From assembly GCA_001247695.2 (NCBI GenBank), contig LGRX02025956.1:1-28944 (forward strand): 28,944 nucleotides of DNA, given 5' to 3'. Below are positions 1 through 11,200 of this stretch, one piece after another. The DNA is from Cymbomonas tetramitiformis (Eukaryota > Chlorophyta > Pyramimonadophyceae > Pyramimonadales > Pyramimonadaceae). The notes beneath the pieces are model-generated. The model was not told the DNA's origin, did not search any database, and was given only the letters and a program-made list of their open reading frames with translations. How positions within the stretch are numbered: position 1 is the stretch's first letter; every line of letters starts with the position of its first letter. The position numbers and the translations under genes were made by a program.

Positions 1-60
1 GTTTTCTTAAGTTTTCTTAAGTTTTTCTTAAGTTTTCTTAAGTTTTCGATATAAACCCAC
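1..60. repeat. CTTAAG array, left copy
   Basis: Four tandem copies of a ~10-bp unit, TTTTCTTAAG, open the window. The array runs directly into TTTTCGATATAAACC. Single and paired CTTAAG units recur at about 107-140 and 196-212 with the spacer in the opposite sense. The array is the inverted counterpart of the one at 22531-22606, where the spacer reads CAAA or AAAA, and both arrays are followed on the inner side by a similar CGATATAAA / CGGTATAAA sequence. I infer that these are terminal or subterminal repeats of one large element. The left boundary may lie outside the window, so no target duplication can be tested. Confidence 0.7.
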
Positions 61-801
61 ACTATGCATATTTAAATCGGGGTAATTAGCTATTGGCCGA
101 CAGTATACTTAAGAATTATACTTAAGAGAACTTAAGAAAATGTAAGTACGTGGAAGCTTCTTGGTAGGAGGATATTGTCCACATGGCTCAAGGATAACTT
201 AAGAAAACTTAAGAATATTATCCAAATGTAAGCACGTGATTGGCTGGAATGTCGGAGATATGCACACGTGTAAGAAAGCTATATGCTGGATATTTAAAGA
301 TTGTATACACATGCATGCACGTAATTGGCTGTTAAGAAGACACGTGTAGGCAGGACAATGCTTCCCATCGCACAGATATTTACAAATGTAACATTGTGAC
401 TGCTTCTATATTTAGGGTTTAAACCCTAAAACCCTTCAATCAAGCAGTCAGCAGCTGGGTACGTACACTACTATGGGATGCAACCCATTCCATCCAGCTT
501 CCAGTTAACTATCTATCTATGTATGTAGTATAACCCACGTGGCTTTGTGACATACACGTGCAGAGTGACAGGCGAATGATTCTGCTGCCGTAGATAGATC
601 TGCAGCACCGTTGGGAACGTCGGGGACTGCTCGCTGTTGCAGTTGTGAGAAGGCCTGGAAGCTGCGCATCCCACCCCAGATTCTCAGTAACTTACACCCC
701 TTGCCGCTTGTGACTTTTTCGAGCAGCCTACGAGAAAATGGCACGTACGACACCACAGGAAAGTTCACATTCTTATTACCTGAACGAAGCGCGGAAGGGG
801 A
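61..801. other. AT-rich non-coding region
   Basis: I see no gene here; the short open frames are not credible. It holds scattered CTTAAG units and a repeated module in which a CACGTG-like core is followed by ATTGGCTG (about 234-246 and 318-331), with further CACGTG at about 267 and 340. A small telomere-like palindrome, TTTAGGGTTTAAACCCTAAA, lies at about 412-431. It is the 3' flank of the decayed minus-strand transposase and probably the subterminal region of the outer element. Confidence 0.5.
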
Positions 802-2110
802 TCAATGAATGCCTTGGATCTCACGCAGCAGGTGCACCGCATGGTAGAGGTTGTCGCCTGTGTCTTTACTCTTTGTTTCAACGAATAATGCCTTCGTTCC
901 GATGAGCGCGCATGGCAGTAGCAGCTCTACGTAATCATTTCTGGCGAGCACAGCGATTCCTTGGTTCTCCATATATGCATCTTCTACCTGACGGTACGCT
1001 CGCAAACTGGCCAAACGGCACACCGTATGCTGGCGCTCGGTGTCTATCACCAGGTAGTATGCAAGGACCTTCGCATATGGGAATTCTGATAGGGAGTCCA
1101 GCCCAGTCGGGAGCAAGTTCCCGAAGCCAGTGTCCGAGATGGAAACGTGGTAGGAGACTCGCTTCTCCGCCCTCGTGTACAAGGAAGACGTGAATTCCTC
1201 CAGATTCAGGGACATCCTCAAGTACACAATGATATCGCACGTGCATAATGCCTGTGCGCCCTGCTGCCGGGGGTGCAACATGCCAACCAAATGCTGCAGT
1301 TGTGCTAAGCAGCTTGCGAGGACGGGTGCGTCGTGAGCTACGCGCCTGCCGGTACCCATGAAATAGCAAGGAGATGTCTTAGCCTCCGCGGCTGGGTCCA
1401 CAAGCCCAACCGAGACCGCTGCTTGGCCGGGGTAAAGCTCGTTGGCTAACTCCGGTAGGGAGCGCATTGTTGGATGCAAGCTTACATATGCCTCCAGGGC
1501 GAGCTTCTCGCACGTCCCATTCATGATGGCCTCCACAGGCTTGTTCTTGACGTGAGAGTCTTTCACGATTTCTTTCGCCCGCTGAATACCTCGTTCCACC
1601 CAGAACTCCATGGCCGCACCCACATCCCCTAGATAGTATTCTTGCCGGAACAGGTGCACCACCGCCAGACGCATGTTGAATGTAAGCATCTTCGCCGGGC
1701 CCTTATCTTCCATGATCGCGGCGTGCTCCCACAAATGCTCCTTTGCCACCTCCCGCGCCCGCCGTACCTCCGTCTCCGTGAGGGGGCTATCTGCTGTTAC
1801 CATCCCTCGCGTGTAATGCAACACCGCCCGCCGCAGGTGTTGTCAGGCAGCCTCCATGACCATGTTCCAATGGACCAGCAGATCGCCAAACACCAAGGTG
1901 AGTAGTATACCACGAAATTCAGGAAATCCTCCATGGTCCACATACCTGCCCCCCAACACCCCTCCCCGGGTACGATTTACACAAACTAACACAACAGCAC
2001 ACGCACTCCCCATAACGACAAACACCATTGCGCTTGTTCATGGATAGGTCAGGCACAGCCGCACCCTCACGTACCCTGCACATGTCGCGAGTCATTTCAG
2101 ATAAGCACAA

Positions 2111-2341
2111 CGTTTGGCGCTCTGTTTGAGCTAATGCCACGAACGAATTGCAACCTCACAAAAACTGTCGCCAAAAAGATAGGGTTGCCAAGTGTGCCTC
2201 CATCTTTTCTTCTTTTCGATGGAAGCTTCTCATCGAAAAGCAGAAAAGATGGAGGCACACTTGGCAACCCTATCTTTTTGGCGACAGTTTTCGTCAGGTT
2301 GCAACTCGTTCGTGGCATTAGCTCAAACAGAGCGCCAAACG
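2111..2341. mobile_element. Foldback MITE-like element in an intron
   Basis: An almost perfect 231-bp palindrome centred on AAGCTT at about 2223-2228. The left arm begins CGTTTGGCGCTCTGTTTGAG and the right arm ends with its complement. Arms are about 115 bp with a handful of mismatches and essentially no loop. It lies wholly inside the intron 2409-1946 of the decayed transposase. No internal coding capacity. No clear target duplication was found. Confidence 0.8.
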
Positions 2342-3246
2342 CTGCTATCATCAGTGCGTTTGAGCCTCTTTCTGAAATAATGAGCAGGGAAGACTGAACG
2401 TGTACGCACCCAAGTACTTCACCACGCAATGGTACGGGCGGCCTATGTCGTGAGGCGGTTGGATGAGGGCTGCCCGGCTTTGGATCTCATCAACAATCGC
2501 TTTCGGCAGAACCAGCCTAGGGTGCGTGTTGTTGCTCAGCTTGCCAAACCAGAGCTTGAGGCACCTCTTTACATTCCCGTACAACACACAATGTGCGAAT
2601 GGGTGGGCATATGCGTGCATCGGGTCAAAGTACGGAATGCGCTCCAAGGCACCTCGTCCGTGTCTCCCTGTGGCGTGTGCCGGTTCGGCGCCCGATTCTG
2701 TGCTCGCCACCATCGAGGCGTGCATCTGCTTAGTGATCATTGCATCGGCATCGTCCGCCCACACCTTCTTTGACCCTTTAGAGTTGGTCCATCCTTGCTG
2801 CTCCACTTCCTTGAAATAGCCCCGGAAATACATCCCTCGCCCCCCGGACCAACAGTTCCCTCAAACAGACTGTACGGATCGGCGCGGTAACTGCTAATTC
2901 CCATGAACCTGCCCATCGTTATCCGCATAACGGAGTCGGCATACACCATTCCCAGGATCACGGTCAGCTGGTAAGATTTCTTGAGGAACGCATCGTGCAC
3001 CACAAAAGCTGCTCCGTCCACTGTCTGACCCTTACTCAGGCTGAGCATCTCGTCTTCGAAGAGCCCCCATACCACCAACGGATTAACAATCTTCTGCCGT
3101 GGCCCTTTTGTCATCCATAGGTACTTGTGAAACTTGTCACGGTGCCTCATCTGCATTCGTGCCACCCCCATTCCACCTTCCATTCCTCAAAGATATGCGA
3201 TAGCATTTGGCTTCAGATTCCTGCAGAGTGCAAGTGGCGTTACCTA

Positions 3247-3262
3247 AAACAGAGCGCCAAAC
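3247..3262. repeat. Terminal-repeat remnant of the foldback element
   Basis: AAACAGAGCGCCAAAC here matches the outermost terminal sequence of the 2111-2341 foldback element. It sits in another intron of the same decayed transposase (between the exons ending at 3483 and starting at 3150). It is probably the end of a second, largely deleted copy, or an abortive insertion. Confidence 0.55.
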
Positions 3263-3654
3263 CCTTGGTTTGGAGATCTCGGTGAAAGTCCGAGATGCCA
3301 CACATTTACGAGGCGCGCTTCCTCGCACTTTCCCTTCCCCTCTCTTTTCCTTCCCCTCTCCCCTTGCAAGCTTGCTACTGCCACCATAATAAGCTAATAA
3401 TGCCACAAGCCACAAGCTACGCTGGATACCTGGATTAACCTGTAGCCACTCCACCATCCAGATCCACCATCTTCATACGTACCGAGTAATGAAGGTCTTC
3501 GCTTTTGACCACCCCGACACCCATGGAGTAAGACCTGCACTCCACATCCCCGCGCACGCGCTCAGCCAGTTGCATCCGCGGCGGCTGGTTGCACGACATG
3601 CTTGTGTATATATGGGGTGTGCAAGATGGTGTGGGGGGGGGTCACCCAACATCT

Positions 3655-3660
3655 GAGTTG
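3655..3660 (-). other. Last codons before the exon end, decayed transposase exon 1
   Basis: The open frame runs on to a stop just past here, but the donor GTTGG|GTGACC at 3645-3644 ends the exon at 3646 in phase 2. The next acceptor (GTGCAG at 3537-3535) supplies one base and leads into the YSMG segment expected in a Tnp2 catalytic domain. This is why the exon is ended at 3646 and not at the stop codon. Confidence 0.5.
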
Positions 3661-5390
3661 AACACTTGACAGTCATCCGCCCCGGGGGAAATCACCATCA
3701 CGTGGTGCTCGGCGTATTCCACATAAGGATCACCTCCAACGGGGGTTTCGATCCTAGGAGCGTCCTGTAAGAGAGCGCCCTTAACGGACGCGTGGCGGTT
3801 TATGCTTCTCGCCAGTTCCGATGTCCAGAAGTCACACTGTAAGCGCGCGTCTCGGCGGGCACGGGCCTTGCAAAACTCTGGGCATTCCATCCATCTTCGG
3901 ATGGTATCCTCGATCGGGAAATAATAGAACCACTCCTTCGGGCGCACCTTCTCCCCGTCCGCGGTTTTCACAACCTCAAACCGTCTTTCCTTGCAGCGCT
4001 TGACAACGATACCCGCTTCGTCTTTCTCCAGCACCACACCGCACTCTTCCATTGGGTCCCATTTCCTCGGATCTGACTCTCGGGGGAAATGTCGGCACCA
4101 CCGCGGGCATACATGAACCGCATATGCCATGTGATCTTCTACTTGCATGTAAGTCCGCATCCTATATAGGGTGCTTGGCAAGCGACATCGGGTAGGACCA
4201 CCCATCAGCATGAGCAGGACCTTCAGAAATCTGTCAAAAGCTGGCCGTGACCAGCCTTGGTCCATTCGCAACTGCATGAAGTAGTAGACCGCCTCACCAA
4301 CGGTTATATCATTATCCGGATTGTCAATAAACAGCGGTTCACCTGGGCGGATGTCCCATTGCAGGTTCTCCGGCGGAGGCATGTCCACTACATTTTCTTC
4401 CTCAGGCATGTCCACGTCCTGCCCTTCCTCGGCCGTGCGCAAGAGTTCATCCATGAGACCTGCCTCCGTGGCCGTGCGCTCGTCCCACATGTCGTAGTCT
4501 GTTGGCCACGCCTGGTCGCAACCGTGGGCATGGAAGGCCTGCTTTATCAAACCGTGCGTACGAACCCCATACCGCATTGTTAGTTCTTTATACACCCGTT
4601 GTGGGCTGGCAATACACTTAGCACACAAGAATGTTGCTGTCGTACGTACCTGGACAAATATGTTTTCGTTATACTCGGTGGCATCACTTTCCAGACGTAG
4701 CTGCCCCAATAGCTGGGCGGGCTCCGCGTCGTCAGGTCCCTCCTCGTCTGAGAAGCCATCGGCACTTGCTTTAAGAAGGTCAGGCACCTCCTCTAGGTCG
4801 AACGACATATTCTCTGGTACCGCGCTGTCATGTGAGGTCTGGTTCTCCGTTAATTGCTCGTCGGGGCCGTACAGTTCCCCAGGCATGCGCATGGCCCCAA
4901 TACTGGCCGGCCACGTAGGTAGCTTCGTCACACGCCATCTCGAAGTAACATTGCCACTTGCCGCATTTATTGTCTTCGCCACCTTGGTGAGGCGGTCATG
5001 CTCCGCCGGAAGGCATGGCCCTCGTCCTGCAGGGAGCGCTCCGTCTCGTCGACGGAGGAGTGATCGCAGACTAGTGCGGGTGCCCTTGGACTCCGATGCA
5101 ATGTCCATCACGTCAGATAGGCTAAGGCCGTACGTTGCATAAAGATCCTGCAAAAATACGACGATTGTTAGTATTCCACCGTGGTTGTTGGCAAACAAAG
5201 GTTGCACGCGCTGCCTCCCCCCGCTCATCCCCACCCCGTGAACACTTGGCCAACAGGAGGACGAAAGGCGCACACGCAGCAATCATGTCGGCGAGGGAAG
5301 CTTTCAACCCGTGAGGCAAGTTGCGACAGGCAGATGGAGCATGTACTCCGCGGGTTCTCAATATTAAAAATATTTGCATGTTTACGATGT

Positions 5391-6201
5391 CTAAAGGGCT
5401 GCGCCACGCCCTTCCCTAGCGCACTCCCTAGTGCGTATTGCATGTGCCCCACGTCTGTTCTCACACGACTGTCGTGTGGGTTCTATGAGCTCCGCGTAGG
5501 TCAAGAGACGGCTGACAGGAAGGAGAGGGGAGTCTTCTGAAATGGAGGGGGCATCTGTAAGGTCTCGGTGAAGCTGCGTCCCAAAAAACGATTGGAAGAC
5601 GTTGGTGAAGTGTAACCGAGGGTGACCCCACGGACCGTGAACAAGCACAACCTCCCCCCACCAACCATGGCAACCGCTGCCGTCGAGGGGCGTGGCATAT
5701 ACACGAAGTCGCAGCAGGCCCCGTAGGCCGTAGGGATGTCCCAATTGGGGCACAGACCAGCCGCTCCGCGGCCACCCTGCAAACTCGAAAAAGTTGGCGG
5801 AGGGGGTCAGCGGACACTCCCCGGCCTTCACGAATATAGCGTGATGAAGATGTTGATCACCAAAGACGTCCAGCAGCAAGCTTTGCGCGTGCAACGCAAA
5901 GGAGTCCGCCGAGCTCTCAGGCCATAACCCACCAGCAAGACGGCGTTGCTCCAGCGTCCAGATTATCAATAGAGACCACCGCTCCAAGCCAACCTGGCTG
6001 CAATACGCGTGACGAGGTGTGGATGTTACCTGCAGCAAAAGGCATGGTACGTCGGTTTTCAGAAGTAAAAAAACCATCCATCTCCATCCAACTGGCTGGA
6101 TCGCTGTGATTTATCGCATGCCAGGAAGGCAGCTTTGCAGCCGCAATGCAGGCATCAGGCGGGAACATATGAACATCATCCAATACCCAATACGAGGACA
6201 T
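5391..6201 (-). CDS. Hypothetical protein region, frame unresolved
   Basis: I do not recognise this. An ATG at 6201, 24 bp past the kinase stop codon, opens a frame that runs to 5917. A second frame, overlapping it from 6077, runs to 5391 and has protein-like composition, including a W-rich stretch around GCHGWWGEVVLVHG. The two frames could be joined by a small intron (GTAACATCC... to ...TATTGCAG at about 6030-6000) or by a slip in the seven-T run at about 6066-6072, but the phases of the intron I tested do not match. It lies between the kinase gene and the decayed transposase on the same strand, so it may be a decayed gene, an exon of either neighbour, or a third gene of the outer element. 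Confidence 0.3.
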
Positions 6202-6224
6202 CGGCGACAAACCTACCTCTTAGG

Positions 6225-7151
6225 TTAGCATCCAATGGCGCTTATTGGTTTCCCAGACATCACTAACTTGCCATCGGTAGCCGCCTTGGAGGCCACAAAA
6301 AGACGGGCAAGGCTAGCGGCGGATGGCCGTTTCGCGGGCTCGCGGTGCACGCAGTCCATAACTGGGTTCCAGATTGCACGGCTGACATAGGTATTGCTCG
6401 ACCGCTTCCCCAGGATGTCATGCACAGTCGCGCTGGTGGCATCATCATTAACTCTCTTAAGGGCGTCACGTGAATCTCGAATCAAGATGCGCACGAGGAT
6501 CGGGGCAATCGCCCACATGTCGGTTGCAGGTGTCGGTCCTCCATTACTGTACTCCGGCGCATACACGGATCCAGGCTTGTGATGTGCATCGTCAGGCGTT
6601 CCGGAGGTCCATCGGTGCCTTCGGTAGTGGTCTTCAGGCAGCCCTTCCCTATGCTGCCGCCTTGATAGCCCGAAGTCGATGATGACCAAGCTGTCGGGCC
6701 TCGTCGGGGAAAGCACCATGTTTGTTGCCCTGACGTCCCCGTGGGAGATACCGGCTTTATGCAGCGCAGCAAAGCCTGTCAAGATTCTGGCGCACAGGTC
6801 TCTCTTGAAGGTCATGGTAACAGCCACGGGCGGTTGTGCCAGGAAGGCGTCCAGGGAGATGCCGTGGTCCATGGAAAGTAAGAACGGTGCACATGCGGGA
6901 CGTTCTCGTTCGCCAAGCTGCCGCAAACCGAAGTGGAGTATGGGCGACACGTACTGCGGAGCTGAATTCGCGGCGAGGGTCGTCATGTATAGTTCCCGAG
7001 CAAACTCGGAAAAGCGGGTTGACGCGCTTGGCCAGTGCTTTAGACTGAACTCTTTGTACACCAAAGGAACTGTGCCGTTGAGGGTGCAACCGACTCTGGT
7101 TGACGCGAAACCGCCGTCGCACTTTTTCGCCGGACCTAAAGGATTTGAGAA
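6225..7151 (-). pseudogene. Protein kinase gene, C-terminal part, cut by the 12-kb transposon
   Basis: Encodes most of a eukaryotic-type protein kinase domain, predicted to move phosphate from ATP to a protein. Seen in order: a candidate ATP-anchoring lysine in VYKEF with a helix-C glutamate in FARELYM; a catalytic loop SHGDVRATN, with HGD in place of the usual HRD but with the aspartate and asparagine present; a metal-binding IIDFGLS; an activation-segment end YAPEY; the DMWAIAPIL helix-F region; and a terminal KRPSAASLARL. No clear glycine-rich loop is visible. The domain ends in TAA at 6227-6225. Its own frame continues upstream into the transposon terminus, where it acquires a false start (ATGGTAGGG...). 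The true upstream exon resumes at 19376 in the same frame. The target motif GAA (7149-7151) is duplicated at 19376-19378. Substrate unknown. Confidence 0.8.
7149..7151. other. Target-site duplication GAA, left copy
   Basis: GAA directly abuts the left CCCTACC terminus and is repeated directly after the right terminus at 19376-19378. A 3-bp duplication is what EnSpm/CACTA-type elements make. One copy plus flanks reconstructs an uninterrupted kinase-gene exon. Confidence 0.8.
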
Positions 7152-7188
7152 CCCTACCATTTTAGAAAACGTTAGTACGTGCACTAAC
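7152..7188 (+). repeat. Left terminal inverted repeat, 37 bp
   Basis: Begins CCCTACCATTTTAGAAAACG and ends in GTGCACTAAC. The reverse complement of 19339-19375 is identical over all 37 positions; the match stops at GGTGAG here against AATATA there. Confidence 0.95.
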
Positions 7189-8232
7189 GGTGAGTTAGTG
7201 TGTCTTAACGTCATACTAGCGCATACTAACGCCGCGTACTTTTAGTACGCGTACTAACAACGTACTAACGCAATGCGTTAGTTCACAATGTGCGTTAGCA
7301 TGATTGAATGTGGGAGTTGGTGGACTCGTGGTGTGGTGCGTAGTGGGTCATGGATGGGGTCCAAATGCACTTCAATGATGTTCTAAGGCGATTGGATGGC
7401 GAACTGGACATTGGTTAAGGGGATATGACGCTGTTTGAAGAAGCCGATATTGGGGCTAAATTCCTTTGGGAATGTGTTACGTTAGCATGTCGTTAGTATG
7501 TCGTTAGTACACTAGACCAATCACACGTTAGCGTGTTAACGGCGTACTAACTCCCACTCTCCTTAAGTGTGGGAGTTGGTGGACTCGTGGCGTGGTGCGT
7601 AGTGGGTCATGGATGGGGTCCAAATGCACTTCAGTGATGATCTAAGGCGATTGGATGGCGAACTGGGCATTGGTTAAGGGGGTATGACGCTGTTTGAAGA
7701 AGCTGATATTGGGGCTGAGCTCCTTTGGGAATGTGCTACGTTAGCATGTGGTTAGGGTGGCATTTAGTACACTAGACCAATCACACGTTAGCGTGTTAAC
7801 GGCGTACTAACTTCCACTCTCCTTAAGTGTGGGAGTTGGTGGACTCGTGGCGTGGTGCGTAGTGGGTCATGGATGGGGTCCAAATGCACTTCAGTGATGA
7901 TCTAAGGTGATTGGATGGCGAACTGGGCATTGGTTAAGGGGGTATGACGCTGTTTGAAGAAGATGATATTGGGGCTGAGCTCCTTTGGGAATGTGCTACG
8001 TTAGCATGTGGTTAGGGTGGCATTTAGTACACTAGACCAATCAGACGTTAATGTGTTAAACATATATTATCTAACATGTTAAACGTGTACTAACCACGGT
8101 ATACGAGCGTAAACTACGCAACCACTGCACATGCCGGGTGTTCCACTAAACCACACGACGCAAGATGCCGAGGGACTGTCCACGGCCTAGAATCCCGTCG
8201 ACCGAAACATGAGTTCAGTCCTCGTTGTCGTC
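7189..8232. repeat. Left subterminal region with 3 x 260-bp tandem repeat
   Basis: No gene. 7189-7309 is packed with CACTAAC/GTTAGTG-type motifs in both orientations. From 7310 a ~260-bp unit starting GTGGGAGTTGGTGGACTCG occurs three times (starts 7310, 7569, 7829; the last fades at about 8050). Each unit is a motif-poor GC-balanced body followed by a motif-rich tail (TTAGCATG, GTTAGTACACTAGACC, GTGTTAACGGCGTACTAAC). Copies 2 and 3 are nearly identical and both differ from copy 1, so the last duplication is recent. This is the 3' flank of the transposase gene, so transcription termination must occur in or before it. Confidence 0.85.
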
Positions 8233-11200
8233 CTAGTCGTCGTCGGAGTCAAGTGGTGGCTTAAGGCATTCAAAAAAGTCAGCCGTGGGGTCAAGAATGA
8301 CCGCGGTCTCCATGCACGGATGTGGTATAACGACGACCTGCTGTTCAACTTTGTTGGCTAAGATGAAAGGCTCGGAGTTCTTCTCAAAAGCCGCTGGGTC
8401 ACGGTGCGGGTTGAAGGTGTACACCGTCTTAGTCAAATCATCCGGCCCGAGAATCGAGTTCCTCCTACGATAGGCCTTGATTTGTTCTTCGGTTGGCTTT
8501 GTCAGCCAGTTGACTTTCAATAAGGTGTACATCCGTCCCGCGATCTCCACCCGCAGAATGTTTGTAATGCGGCCGTGCCTGCATACCGCCACCATGTTTG
8601 ATACGCAGTTAGCTGGAACATAGTGCATTAAGTGAAGTACTTTATGCGCTATCTGCAAACTATCTATCTTTGTTTGCTATGCACTCACATACCCGGTGTC
8701 TTCGTCACACCATTCTTGTTTCAGGATCACCTTGCCATCTATCTTTGTTTGCTATGCACTCACATACCCGGTGTCTTCGTCACACCATTCTTGTTTCAGG
8801 ATCACCTTGCCACCTTTGCCCACACATTCGTTCCCGAAGAAAGCCCGAAAGTAGCTGTACAAGTTGGTAATTATTACCGCGATCACTCCCAGCCAGCAGC
8901 ATGTTTCATGTATGTAGATAGGTCGAACGTGGTACATTAAGTGGTATGTTTTATGCACTAACGGCATACTATTTCGATTTGGGAGGACGCACCTGTCAAC
9001 TTCCTTGGTTTTAGGCACACCCTGCTTGTTCAGGATCACCCTTCCATCTTTATCCAACTGCTCATCAATGAAGAAAGTCCGGAAATAACTATGCAAGGTG
9101 CTCTTGTTGCGATCACTCCCAGCAGTGCGGTAAAAGCCATCTCCGATGGTCACGTAGGAAAAGCTTCGGCAAACCGGGTTCGGCCCGACCATGAGCAAGG
9201 ACTCGTACTCCGTGAACTTTCGACCCAACCATACTGTGGGATCTGTGTACGCTCCAAAAGTTGGCTCGTCAATGTGTTCGGGTTTCCCCAAAGCCTGCGC
9301 GTATTTACCTCGGCGTGTCTTGTGAAGACTTCGAACCTTGCGGTTCCAGCTGTGCATCCACAAGAAATAACAAAGTTAGTGCTCTAAATGGTACGCTAAG
9401 ATACGCGGTATGCATTATATGCACACTAACGGTGTACTAACTCAATAAGCACGTACTGTGTTGGCGTGTCTACTTCACGCACCTGCGGGCATCATTCACG
9501 TATCTTTCCCATTTCTCCCTGAGATTCGCATAAGCAGGAATTGCGCTCTGCATCCAAACCTTCAAGTCCTTGATGTCGTCGTCTTTTAAGACAACACGTT
9601 TTCCCTCGGCCGAAACATCGACGCAAATACCCGGACGACGTTCCGTCGTAATCGGAGCCACCGGCCGCGAAGTGTTGCCCGCCCGCTCCAAGTGGAGCAT
9701 CAGCCCTCGCACAAGACGCAAAACCTTTGACCGCTTCCAGTTAAACATGATGCTTTGCACGGGGTAGGCGTTGTTCTTCGCGATCCTTTTGAGGTAACCA
9801 TTAAAGGACTCGAAGGCGTACATCCATACCTCCCGCATTGGGCCATACCTTTGAAGTTGCTCGACCAAGTGAGAAAACATGTGAGTGTTGATCACAGCCC
9901 ACGCATACGCCGCACCGCTGGACTCCAGGTCTTCGAAAAACAGCCTAATTTCGTTTGCCAGCAGCTCCATATCCTGCAACAAAGACAAATCGGTCCATTA
10001 GTACCTACTTAAGTTGTCCGTTGTGTACTAAACAGACACTAAACGCATGTTATCGTTTACCTCAGGTTTCACTTGTTCAGTCGTGAGCTCGCGCACGATC
10101 AAGGTCATCCTGCCCACCAGCTTTGCCAAGTCATTTCTGGGCTGTCCATCATCCCGTGGCCAAGCGCTGAGTGTCGACATTGTTGAGTTTTGTATGAGCT
10201 TCAAGGCATCATGGGCTCGAATGTGTTTGGCGGCTTTCTTGTCGGCGGTGGTTCGTAACACTCGTTTGTGCCCTTGTCCCCATCGTTTCGTCGGCCTCAT
10301 AACGCCCATCCATTTACGAGCGGTCTCCACCGAACGCAAGGTTGTTGACGCCTTGTTTGGGCGTGGCGGGATCGCGAAAGGACCGTGCGTCATCTTGTAC
10401 ATCTCCACCATCTCACCTGTACAACAGTTTATTCCCTCTTGTAACTTAAAGTGTTCTTAGTATGGCCTTAACGCAATAAGTCCCTCCTAAATACACTCTA
10501 AGTACGAAATCACATACCTTTTGCATTCTTCACTTTAGTCGTCGCGTGCCACGTGGGATGGGCACCGTCGTCTTTCGCGTGCTGACGCATTGCATCCGTG
10601 AAGTCGAGACCGAGCAAGGTAGCCGCAATTCGGTTGACGAGGTTCATGATATCATGCATGCCATCGAGCAAAAAGTCCCGCACCATATTGAAGTACACCA
10701 ATCGCGCGAACTCGCTCAAGAACTTGACGCCGGTCCGTCGCATGCTCTCTTCCAAGTAGTCTCCTGAAAGATCTGGGTCTCCACTATCTCGAAGACCTTC
10801 GTGGGTTCGAGCCTGCCTCTTGTACTCCTCGTCCGTGCGCAACTCTGGTGGACCTGTAATAACAGAAACATAAGAACACTAAATTTGCAAACATGGACCC
10901 TATTAACTGGCGTTAATACACACTTAACACACGCATAGTATTGCATTAGTGTGCTAAACTGCTATTACATGACAATCGGTCGTTCTTACCTGGCGGTATC
11001 TGCTTGCCAAACAAATACAACATCTTTTTCATAGCTGCTGAATAAGTCCCCCAAATTTTGCATTTCATGCATCCCGCATACGCACCGACGTCCATGACGG
11101 TGGCCGCTTCCACCGCTCCTTTGTAGTCCATGAGTATAGCATAGAGCATGGCCCTCAATCGCACGTGCTCGTCCTCGTAGGAATCCCAACACACGAAGCC

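Larger units (their letters stand above)
802..5147 (-). pseudogene. Decayed Tnp2/CACTA-type transposase (outer element)
   Basis: Transposase of the CMC/EnSpm (Tnp2) type, read on the minus strand. The exons I can support are 5147-3646, 3534-3483, 3150-2410 and 1945-802. Each has GT-AG ends, and the junction phases match. Seen: an acidic N-terminal part; a Cys-rich segment followed by a YYFMQLRMDQGW-type helix region typical of the N-terminal side of Tnp2; a D-containing GADDCQVF motif followed by a YSM segment (start of the catalytic domain); a DPMHAYAH motif; GRPYHCVVKYLG; and a C-terminal MLTFNMRL...FWVERGIQRAK block resembling the DUF4218-type region. Breaks: exon 3150-2410 changes frame inside a run of G at about 2834-2843; exon 1945-802 changes frame at about 1893-1898; TGA interrupts the frame at 1845-1843 just before conserved-looking sequence. 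Both shifts correspond to one missing G. The 5' exon upstream of 5147 was not found, although the acceptor there (TTTTTGCAG after ACTAAC) is clear. Known: Tnp2 proteins catalyse cut-and-paste transposition. Inferred: this copy is dead. Confidence 0.8.

Noticed and set aside
611..808. Short plus-strand and minus-strand frames at 517-808
   Set aside because: They overlap each other on opposite strands, lack splice or start context and lie in the AT-rich 3' flank of the decayed transposase.
4590..4655. Intron at GTACGTACGACAG in the decayed transposase
   Set aside because: The only nearby acceptor gives a 44-nt intron that would break the frame, whereas reading through keeps a protein-like, Cys-containing sequence in frame.
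8764..8992. Transposase without exon 17 (direct join from 8993 to the last exon)
   Set aside because: Joining phase-2 exon 16 to the acceptors at 8652 or near 8620 breaks frame or gives an immediate stop; including 8854-8764 restores it.
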